The position numbers were made by a program, and so were the translations under genes. Source: Paracidovorax wautersii (lineage in GTDB: Bacteria; Pseudomonadota; Gammaproteobacteria; Burkholderiales; Burkholderiaceae_C). Taken from it: a stretch of DNA of 64,000 nt. This document shows, one piece after another, positions 57,707-64,000 of the stretch; position 1 is the stretch's first letter, and the number at the start of each line of letters is the position of its first letter. A model generated the notes under the pieces. The model was not told the origin of the DNA. It saw nothing but the letters and a program-made list of their open reading frames with translations, and made no database searches. Where the stretch lies: contig NZ_JAVIZX010000001.1 of assembly GCF_031453675.1 (NCBI RefSeq), positions 1,178,001 to 1,242,000 of the forward strand. Direction: 5' to 3'.

Positions 57707-58423
57707 ATGACACCGCCCATGAGACCCGGCCACGCACTTGTCCTCTTTTCCGGAGGGCAGGACTCCACCACCTGCCTGGCCTGGGCGCTCACGCACTTCG
57801 GGCATGTGGAGACCATCGGCTTCGATTACGGCCAGCGGCACCAGGTGGAGCTGGCCGCACGGCAGGAGGTGCTGGCCGCATTGCGTGAGCGCTTTCCCCA
57901 GTGGCGCGAGCGCCTGGGCGAGGACCACATGGTCGACCTGGCCGTGCTGGGGCAGATCAGCGACACGTCCCTGACGCGCGACACCGCCATCCAGATGACG
58001 GCCGCCGGCCTGCCCAATACCTTCGTGCCGGGGCGCAACCTGCTGTTCTTCCAGCTGGCCGCGGCCGTAGGCTACCGGCGCGGGCTGCAGACGCTGGTGG
58101 GAGGCATGTGCGAGACGGATTTCTCCGGCTATCCCGACTGCCGCGACGACACGCTCAAGGCGCTGCAGGTGGCCGTGTCGCTGGGCATGGGCCAGCGCTT
58201 CACCTTTGAGACGCCGCTGATGTGGATCGACAAGGCCGCGACCTGGGAGCTGGCCCGCACGCTGGGCGGCGACGCGCTGGTGGACATCATCGTGCAGCAG
58301 TCGCACACCTGCTACCACGGCGTCCGGGACACGCTGCACGCCTGGGGCTACGGCTGCGGCACCTGCCCAGCGTGCGAATTGCGCCGGGCGGGCCATGCGC
58401 AATGGAAGCAGCAGGCGGTGTGA
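57707..58423 (+). CDS. queC: 7-cyano-7-deazaguanine synthase
   Basis: Encodes 238 residues. QueC converts 7-carboxy-7-deazaguanine to preQ0 using ATP and ammonia, for queuosine in tRNA. The PP-loop motif [11 protein letters not shown] (residues 13-23), [24 protein letters not shown] and the zinc-binding cysteines in HTCYHGV and [13 protein letters not shown] are all present. Start ATG 57707 lies in a pyrimidine-rich leader without a Shine-Dalgarno sequence; ATG 57719 is possible. Alone on the strand. Confidence 0.97.
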   Translation: MTPPMRPGHALVLFSGGQDSTTCLAWALTHFGHVETIGFDYGQRHQVELAARQEVLAALRERFPQWRERLGEDHMVDLAVLGQISDTSLTRDTAIQMTAAGLPNTFVPGRNLLFFQLAAAVGYRRGLQTLVGGMCETDFSGYPDCRDDTLKALQVAVSLGMGQRFTFETPLMWIDKAATWELARTLGGDALVDIIVQQSHTCYHGVRDTLHAWGYGCGTCPACELRRAGHAQWKQQAV

Positions 58424-58445
58424 CTGGCATGTAATGCACATAACC

Positions 58446-58464
58446 CCATGCATCTTTTGCATGG
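58446..58464. promoter_or_regulatory. Perfect palindrome in the pckG upstream region
   Basis: CCATGCA (58446-58452) and TGCATGG (58458-58464) surround TCTTT. A CTGACA box (58478-58483) and ATAAAAT (58504-58510) follow with loose spacing, so the palindrome may be an operator upstream of the pckG promoter. Inferred. Confidence 0.4.
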
Positions 58465-58605
58465 ATTAGGCCGAAGTCTGACAGACATTTACGGGGCGGG
58501 TTCATAAAATCGTCATCCCAGCCGACCCGCGGATGCCGTGGAACTGCCGCCGGTTCTGCCTGCGGCGCCTGCTCCCTGCACCCGCCCGCCGACTGAGCTC
58601 CAAGC

Positions 58606-58687
58606 CGTTTTTTCAAAGGCAGCGCTCAGACCGTTTTGTGCGCAGGCCGCCGTCGTACCGTTGTGGTTCGCTTCCTTTGAAAAAACG
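58606..58687 (+). promoter_or_regulatory. Long inverted repeat in the pckG leader
   Basis: CGTTTTTTCAAAGG (58606-58619) is exactly inverted at 58674-58687 (CCTTTGAAAAAACG), 54 bases apart, ending 25 bases before the pckG ATG. As RNA it would form a 14-bp stem enclosing GC-rich sequence. The first T run could also act as a terminator for shorter transcripts. Confidence 0.5.
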
Positions 58688-58712
58688 TTTTTCAACTTCA
58701 GGAAGCTCCGCG

Positions 58713-60575
58713 ATGAACGCACCCACCATGCAAGGCCTCGACCTCCAGGCCCCCGCATACGTCAAAAATGCCCGCCTGCTGGCCTGGGTGGCCGACATGG
58801 CCGCCCTGTGCAAGCCCGCCAACATCCACTGGTGCGACGGCTCGCAGGAAGAGTACGACCGCCTCTGCCAGCAGCTGGTGGATGCCGGCACCTTCAAGAA
58901 GCTCAACCCCGCCAAGCGCCCCGGCAGCTACCTGGCCTGGTCCGATCCGTCGGACGTGGCCCGCGTGGAAGACCGCACCTACATCTGCTCGGCCCAGAAG
59001 GAAGACGCCGGCCCCACCAACAACTGGATGGCCCCGGACGAGATGCGCGCCACGCTGCAGCCCCTGTTCGACGGCTGCATGAAGGGCCGCACCATGTATG
59101 TGGTGCCCTTCAGCATGGGCCCCCTGGGCTCGCCGATCGCGCACGTGGGCATCGAGCTGTCCGACAGCCCCTACGTGGCCGTCAACATGAAGATCATGAC
59201 CCGCATGGGCAAGGCCGTGTACGACGTGCTGGGCGTGGAAGGCGACTTCGTGCCCTGCGTGCACACCGTGGGCGCACCTTTGGCCGCCGGCGAGAAGGAC
59301 GTGTCCTGGCCCTGCAACAAGACCAAGTACATCGTGCACTACCCCGAGACGCGCGAAATCTGGTCGTACGGCTCGGGCTACGGCGGCAACGCGCTGCTGG
59401 GCAAGAAGTGCTTCGCGCTGCGCATCGCCTCCACCATGGGCCGCGACCAGGGCTGGCTGGCCGAGCACATGCTGATCCTGGGCGTGAGCAACCCCGAAGG
59501 CAAGAAGTACCACGTGGCTGCGGCCTTCCCGAGCGCCTGCGGCAAGACCAATTTCTCGATGCTGGTGCCCCCGAAGGCCTTCGAAGGCTGGAAGGTCACC
59601 ACCATCGGCGACGATATCGCCTGGATCAAGCCCCAGGCCGACGGCAGCCTGCGCGCCATCAACCCCGAGGCCGGCTACTTCGGCGTGGCCCCGGGCACGA
59701 ACTACCACACCAACCCCAACTGCATGGCCAGCCTGAACAAGGACGTGATCTTCACGAACGTCGCGCTGACCGATGACGGCGACGTGTGGTGGGAAGGCAT
59801 GGAGAAGGACACCGGCGGCCTGCCCGATCACCTGATCGACTGGCAAGGCAAGGACTGGACGCCCCAGATCGCCAAGGAAACCGGCGCCAAGGCCGCCCAC
59901 CCCAACGCCCGCTTCACCGTGGCCGCCACCAACAACCCCGCGCTGGACGAGGCCTGGGACGACCCCAAGGGCGTGAAGATCGACGCCTTCATCTTCGGTG
60001 GCCGCCGCTCGACCACCGTGCCGCTGGTGACCGAGGCCCGCAACTGGACGGAAGGCGTCTACATGGCCGCCACCATGGGTTCGGAAACCACCGCCGCCGC
60101 CTTCGGCGCGCAGGGCGTGGTGCGCCGCGACCCGTTCGCCATGCTGCCCTTCATGGGCTACAACATGAGCGACTACTTCCAGCACTGGCTGAGCCTGGGC
60201 GCCCAGCTGGCCGGCCAGGGCGCCACGCTGCCCAAGATCTACACGACCAACTGGTTCCGCAAGGATGCCGACGGCAAGTTCGTCTGGCCCGGCTACGGCG
60301 ACAACATGCGCGTGCTGAAGTGGATGATCGACCGCATCGAAGGCAAGGCCACGGGCGAGAACACGCCTTTCGGCACCGCGCCCCAGTACGCCGAGATCAA
60401 CTGGACGGGCCTGGACTTCTCCGCCGACCAGTTCCAGACCGTGACCAGCATCGACAAGGCTGCCTGGGCCGAGGAACTGAAGCTGCACACCACGCACTTC
60501 GACCAGCTGGCCTACCACCTGCCCAAGGAGCTGCTGGAAACCAAGGCCGCCCTGGAAAAGCGCCTGGCGGCCTGA
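58713..60575 (+). CDS. pckG: Phosphoenolpyruvate carboxykinase (GTP)
   Basis: Encodes 620 residues from ATG 58713, with CAGGAAG upstream; longer frames are rejected. It converts oxaloacetate and GTP to PEP, the entry step of gluconeogenesis. GTP-type signatures: the P-loop [16 protein letters not shown] (about 273-287) with the essential Cys, [36 protein letters not shown] and [10 protein letters not shown], and [20 protein letters not shown] near the end. An E. coli-type ATP enzyme would lack these. Isolated gene with a structured leader. Confidence 0.98.
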   Translation: MNAPTMQGLDLQAPAYVKNARLLAWVADMAALCKPANIHWCDGSQEEYDRLCQQLVDAGTFKKLNPAKRPGSYLAWSDPSDVARVEDRTYICSAQKEDAGPTNNWMAPDEMRATLQPLFDGCMKGRTMYVVPFSMGPLGSPIAHVGIELSDSPYVAVNMKIMTRMGKAVYDVLGVEGDFVPCVHTVGAPLAAGEKDVSWPCNKTKYIVHYPETREIWSYGSGYGGNALLGKKCFALRIASTMGRDQGWLAEHMLILGVSNPEGKKYHVAAAFPSACGKTNFSMLVPPKAFEGWKVTTIGDDIAWIKPQADGSLRAINPEAGYFGVAPGTNYHTNPNCMASLNKDVIFTNVALTDDGDVWWEGMEKDTGGLPDHLIDWQGKDWTPQIAKETGAKAAHPNARFTVAATNNPALDEAWDDPKGVKIDAFIFGGRRSTTVPLVTEARNWTEGVYMAATMGSETTAAAFGAQGVVRRDPFAMLPFMGYNMSDYFQHWLSLGAQLAGQGATLPKIYTTNWFRKDADGKFVWPGYGDNMRVLKWMIDRIEGKATGENTPFGTAPQYAEINWTGLDFSADQFQTVTSIDKAAWAEELKLHTTHFDQLAYHLPKELLETKAALEKRLAA

Positions 60576-60591
60576 CCACCGGGCCTCTTGC

Positions 60592-60638
60592 GGGCCCTTT
60601 GCGGGCCCGTACGCGCCCTGCCCGCCGCTTGCGGCGGG
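60592..60638. terminator. Two GC-rich hairpins after pckG
   Basis: GGGCCC (60592-60597) can pair with GGGCCC (60603-60608), and CCCGCCGC (60621-60628) with GCGGCGGG (60631-60638). No T run follows, so termination here is only possible. Confidence 0.4.
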
Positions 60639-60642
60639 AAAG

Positions 60643-60750
60643 GTAGCTACCAAATAAATAGCTGACTGCGCTTGCTAAGCAACGGACTCCGATAGAAAAC
60701 TATTGGAATTCCATGCATGGCAAGCGCAGGCGGCTATTGTTTTTGATAGT
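60643..60750. repeat. Two interspersed repeat halves facing each other
   Basis: ATAGCTGACTGCGCTTGC (60658-60675) and GCAAGCGCAGGCGGCTAT (60720-60737) are inverted copies with one to two mismatches, separated by 44 bases of AT-rich sequence (GATAGAAAACTATTGGAATT). It looks like a repeat split by an insertion or a composite of two copies. Confidence 0.6.
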
Positions 60751-61191
60751 TCCCTGACCACCGATACAGCGGCCGCTGCTGCTGCTGCGCCGTACTGCCG
60801 TGCGGCGACCGGGCTGGCGAAGGGTCGCGGAAGAAGCCACGGCACCGCGCCCCCATGCGCCCCTGTTGCTGAGTCGCTGAGTCGCTGGGCCGTTCATTCC
60901 TGCGGGCATTCCGGCGCCGGCACAGCGTGGGGGCCGCCGTTGCCAGGCCCGGCCACCGCTTCCGGCGCAGCCGCGGCCCACGCGCGCCGCCTTGGCCGGT
61001 CCCGCTGGCGGACCCAATAGGCACTTATTGCCAGTCATTCTCATTTGAGCCAGCAGGATCGGCTACAGTCCCGGGGCCCGCCCGGCGGCAGCAGCCGGGT
61101 GGTGGCCGATGCGGCGCCCTGCGGGCACCCGGCCCGCCCCGCCCATCCGCCTTCAGCGCCCACGCCTACGCCCTCCGACGGTCCGATACCC
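60751..61191. other. 441-bp gap upstream of the MdtAB-like operon
   Basis: Contains GCTGCTGCTGCTGC (60777-60790) and a tandem GAGTCGCT (60870-60885 region). No convincing gene. A TTG at 61045 opens an in-frame extension of the adaptor, but its text is Pro/Gly/Arg-rich and not signal-like. An ATTCTCATTTGAGCC stretch (61036-61050) recalls half of an iron box, not enough to call. Confidence 0.4.
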
Positions 61192-62466
61192 ATGGTCCCA
61201 ACAGTTTCTGAGAATGCGCCGCCTGCCTCCACGCGGCACCTGTGGCTGCGCGTGCTGGCCGTGCTCGTGCTGGCCGCCGTGGCCGCCACGGCCTGGTACG
61301 CGATGCGGCGCCCGTCGCAACCGGCCGAGGCCGGCCCCAACCCGTGGCGCGGTCCGATTCCGGTGCGCCTCGCGCCGGTGCAGCAGCGGCCGCTGACCGA
61401 ACAGATCAAGGCCATCGGCACGGTCACGCCGCTGCAGACCGTGGTGGTGCGCAGCCGCGTGGACGGCACGCTGGCGCGCGTGCTGTTCCAGGAAGGGCAG
61501 GAGGTGCGGCGCGGCCAGCTGCTGGCCGAGATCGACCCCGAGCCCTACCGCGTGCGCCTGGCGCAGGCCGAGGGCCAGCAGCAGCAGAACCAGGCCCAGC
61601 TGCAAAGCGCCGAGCGCGATCTGGCGCGCTATCGCAGCCTGTTCCAGCAGGACTCTATCGCCCGCCAGCAGCTGGACACCCAGGAGGCGCTGGTCGCCCA
61701 GCTGCGCGGCAGCGGGCAGGCCGTGCGGGCGCAGGTGGCCGAGGCGCGGCTGCAGCTGTCGTACACGCGCATCGAGGCGCCGGCGGCAGGCCGCCTGGGC
61801 CTGCGCCGCGTCGATGCCGGCAACCTCGTTTCCGCCGCCGACACGCAGGGCCTGGTGACCCTCACGCAGACCCGGCCCATCGCCGTGGTGTTCTCCGTGC
61901 CCGAAACGCAGCTGGCCGCCGTGCGCGCCAGCAGCCAGGGCGGCGCGCGCCCGGTGGTGCAGGCCTGGGACCGGGCCGAGCGCCAGCAGATCGCCGCCGG
62001 CCGCCTGACCACGCTGGACAACCAGATCGACACGGCCACCGGCACGCTGCGCCTGAAGGCCCAGTTCGACAATGCCGACGACGGCCTCTTCCCCAACCAG
62101 TTCGTGAACGTGCGGCTGCAGGTGCGCACGCACCCCAGCGCGCTGGTGGTGCCCGCCGATGCCGTGCAGTACGGCAGCCAGGGCCCCTACGTCTACACCG
62201 TGCAGGAGGGCAAGGCCCGGCTGCGCCGCGTGACGCTGGGCGCCAGCGACGGCGAATACGTGCTGGTGCAGGCCGGGCTGGAGCCGGGCGCGCAGGTGGT
62301 GCTCGAAGGCCTGGACCGCCTGCGCGACGGCGCCGACGTGGTGACGGTGGCCGACGGCGCGCCACCGCAGACCGTGCAGCAGCTGCGCCAGGCGCAGGCC
62401 CCGGCATCGCACGCCTCGGCGCCTTCGCCAGCGCCCGTGGCCTCCGCGGCGTCGGCCGCGCGCTGA
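61192..62466 (+). CDS. RND efflux adaptor, MdtA-like
   Basis: Encodes 424 residues from ATG 61192 (MVPTVSENAPPASTRHLWLR); a TTG at 61045 would add 49 residues and is less likely. A membrane anchor helix (VLAVLVLAAVAATAWYAM) is followed by the adaptor modules: IKAIGTVTPLQTVVVRSRVD and GTLARVLFQEGQEVRRGQLL, a coiled-coil hairpin with AQLQSAERDLARYRSLFQQD, YTRIEAPAAGRLGLRRVDAG, and barrel text TLRLKAQFDNADDGLFPNQF. The tail is Ala/Pro-rich. It feeds the RND pump beginning 36 bp later. Resembles MdtA of MdtABC. Confidence 0.92.
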   Translation: MVPTVSENAPPASTRHLWLRVLAVLVLAAVAATAWYAMRRPSQPAEAGPNPWRGPIPVRLAPVQQRPLTEQIKAIGTVTPLQTVVVRSRVDGTLARVLFQEGQEVRRGQLLAEIDPEPYRVRLAQAEGQQQQNQAQLQSAERDLARYRSLFQQDSIARQQLDTQEALVAQLRGSGQAVRAQVAEARLQLSYTRIEAPAAGRLGLRRVDAGNLVSAADTQGLVTLTQTRPIAVVFSVPETQLAAVRASSQGGARPVVQAWDRAERQQIAAGRLTTLDNQIDTATGTLRLKAQFDNADDGLFPNQFVNVRLQVRTHPSALVVPADAVQYGSQGPYVYTVQEGKARLRRVTLGASDGEYVLVQAGLEPGAQVVLEGLDRLRDGADVVTVADGAPPQTVQQLRQAQAPASHASAPSPAPVASAASAAR

Positions 62467-62502
62467 GGCGCTGCGCCGCCTTCGGACCCTCCCGCTGTCG
62501 CC

Positions 62503-64000
62503 ATGAACCTGTCGCGCCCCTTCATCCTGCGGCCCGTGGCCACGGTGCTGCTCATGCTGGCGCTGTGCATCGCCGGGCTCATGGCCTGGCGGCTGCTGCC
62601 GGTGGCGGCGCTGCCGCAGGTGGACTTTCCGGTCATCCAGGTCTTCACCTTCCAGCCCGGGGCCAGCCCCGACGTGACGGCTCGCACCATCACCGCGCCC
62701 CTGGAGCGGCGGCTGGGCCAGATCCCGAGCCTGCGGCAGATGTCGTCCACCAGCTCCAGCGGCGCGTCGGTCATCACCTTGCAGTTCGTGCTGGACGCCA
62801 ACCTCGCGGTGGCCGAGCAGAACGTGCAGTCCGCGCTCAACACGGCCGCCACGCTGCTGCCGGCGGACCTGCCCGCGCCGCCCATCTACCGCAAGGTGAA
62901 CCCGGCGGACGCGCCCATCCTCACGCTGGCCATCACCTCGCCCTCGCTGCCGCTGCACGAGGTGCACGACCTGGTGGAGACACGCATGGCGCAGAAGCTC
63001 GCGCAGCTGTCGGGCGTGGGCATGGTCAGCCTGGCGGGCGGCCAGCGCCCGGCCCTGCGCGTGCGCGCCAACCCCACGGCGCTGGCCGCGCACCGCCTGA
63101 GCATGGAAGACCTGCGCCTGGCCATCGCCGGCGCCAACGCCAACCAGCCCAAGGGCAGCTTCGACGGCCCCTACCGCACCACGCTGCTGGACGCCAACGA
63201 CCAGATCACCTCGCCCGAGGCCTACCGCCAGCTCATCGTGGCCTGGCGCACGCCGGACGGCAGCGTGGTGGCGGCCAACCGGGCCGGCAGCGCGAATGCC
63301 GGCACGGGCAGCGGCGCCACCACGGCCACCGCAGCGGGTTCTGGCACGGCGGCGGCGCGCACGCAGCCCGGCGCGCCCATCCGCCTGGGCGATGTGGCCA
63401 GCATCGAGAGCGGCCCCGAGGACCGCTTCCTCGCCGCCTGGGCCGACCGCCAGCCGGCCGTGCTGCTGAACGTGCAGCGCCAGCCCGGCGCCAACGTGAT
63501 CGACGTGGCCGACCGCGTGCGCGCCTTGCTGCCGCAGCTCACCGCCACCCTGCCCGCCGCCGTCGACGTCACGCTGCTCACCGACCGCACGCAGAGCATC
63601 CGCGCCTCGGTGCGCGACGTGCAGATGGAACTCGTCTTCGCCGTGGGCCTGGTGGTCATGGTGACCTTCCTGTTCCTGCGCAGCGCCACGGCCACCTTCA
63701 TCCCGGGCGTGGTGGTGCCGCTGTCGCTCATCGGCACCTTCGCGGTGATGTACCTGCTGGGCTTTTCGGTCAACAACCTGAGCCTGATGGCGCTGACCAT
63801 CGCCACCGGCTTCGTGGTGGACGATGCCATCGTGATGCTGGAGAACATCGCCCGCCACCGCGAGGACGGCCTGCCGCCGATGCAGGCGGCGCTCAAGGGC
63901 GCGTCGGAGATCGGCTTCACGCTGGTGTCGCTCACCGTGTCGCTGGTGGCCGTACTGATCCCGCTGCTGTTCATGCGCGACGTGGTGGGCCGGCTGTTCC
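62503..64000 (+). CDS. RND efflux pump, MdtB-like, cut off by the window end
   Basis: Starts at ATG 62503 and continues to the right edge with no stop: 499 codons seen of about 1040. [20 protein letters not shown] and [20 protein letters not shown] are MdtB/MdtC-like. The proton-relay aspartates are Asp440-Asp441 in [16 protein letters not shown]. Odd: about 40 residues of low complexity rich in Ala, Gly, Ser and Thr (about residues 251-289) interrupt the porter domain between YRQLIVAWR and [14 protein letters not shown], where relatives have only a few residues. Part of the operon with the adaptor at 61192. Confidence 0.95.
   Translation, partial: MNLSRPFILRPVATVLLMLALCIAGLMAWRLLPVAALPQVDFPVIQVFTFQPGASPDVTARTITAPLERRLGQIPSLRQMSSTSSSGASVITLQFVLDANLAVAEQNVQSALNTAATLLPADLPAPPIYRKVNPADAPILTLAITSPSLPLHEVHDLVETRMAQKLAQLSGVGMVSLAGGQRPALRVRANPTALAAHRLSMEDLRLAIAGANANQPKGSFDGPYRTTLLDANDQITSPEAYRQLIVAWRTPDGSVVAANRAGSANAGTGSGATTATAAGSGTAAARTQPGAPIRLGDVASIESGPEDRFLAAWADRQPAVLLNVQRQPGANVIDVADRVRALLPQLTATLPAAVDVTLLTDRTQSIRASVRDVQMELVFAVGLVVMVTFLFLRSATATFIPGVVVPLSLIGTFAVMYLLGFSVNNLSLMALTIATGFVVDDAIVMLENIARHREDGLPPMQAALKGASEIGFTLVSLTVSLVAVLIPLLFMRDVVGRLF

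Noticed and set aside
61036-61050. Fur box upstream of the MdtAB-like operon
   Set aside because: Only one half of the 7-1-7 consensus is recognisable; the other half does not match.
61153-63858. Open frame of about 900 codons on the minus strand under the MdtAB-like genes
   Set aside because: A shadow of GC-rich coding sequence: no ribosome binding site, His/Gln/Arg-rich text, no domain, and a clearly functional gene pair on the plus strand.

Overview
The window is a GC-rich, densely packed chromosomal segment of a betaproteobacterium, most likely from the family Comamonadaceae (Acidovorax-like). Grounds: the E. coli-length PurB, GTP-type PEP carboxykinase and a Bug/TctC binding protein next to an aspartoacylase-like gene; the uvrA / MFS / ssb and lysM-dprA // def-fmt gene orders; and many copies of short palindromic repeats (AGCTAT ends, GCGCTT arms) that I associate with this family from memory. 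No rRNA, tRNA, CRISPR array, insertion-sequence transposase or prophage was seen.

Layout. 1-7.1 kb: start of a chemoreceptor gene (minus), then a TetR-controlled tripartite efflux operon (TetR, outer-membrane factor, adaptor, RND pump). 7.3-16.9 kb: degenerate HD-GYP protein, exported glutathione peroxidase, GST, purB, yaeQ, an exported protein, two small cysteine-motif proteins, a TerC-family gene behind a yybP-ykoY (manganese) riboswitch, and a small four-helix membrane protein. 16.8-19.1 kb: frameshifted BepA-like M48 protease and moaC. 19.1-24.8 kb: a stretch of visibly lower GC on the minus strand holding type IV pilin pilA (sigma-54 promoter, strong terminator) followed by an unknown gene, a giant TPR / GT41 (O-GlcNAc-transferase-like) / GT-A fusion, a StrF-like glycosyltransferase and a methyltransferase: a candidate pilin or surface-protein glycosylation locus. 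24.9-29.6 kb: FHA protein plus PP2C phosphatase, a second TerC protein, sucCD.

29.8-38.5 kb: argC; dprA and a LysM protein (minus) divergent from def, a lipoprotein, fmt, azlC and azlD; pgk. 38.6-47.9 kb: YbhB-like protein, two EamA transporters, pyrF, LysR regulator, a 267-bp palindromic element, Bug binding protein with an aspartoacylase-like hydrolase, and a full chemoreceptor. 48.0-57.2 kb: uvrA, MFS transporter, ssb, LysR regulator, two small uncharacterised genes and a Tat-exported glucan (OPG) protein. 57.4-64 kb: a 50-residue membrane protein, queC, pckG, and the start of an MdtAB-type efflux operon that runs off the end.

Central metabolism (sucCD, pgk, pckG, purB, pyrF, argC) is interleaved with envelope and stress functions. 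The least explained parts are the pilin-linked GT41 locus, the repeats that have entered reading frames (fmt, the RND adaptor, the M48 signal peptide, the chemoreceptor tail), the three-armed 267-bp element, and structured leaders ahead of terC and pckG. All calls come from reading sequence alone; no database search was run.
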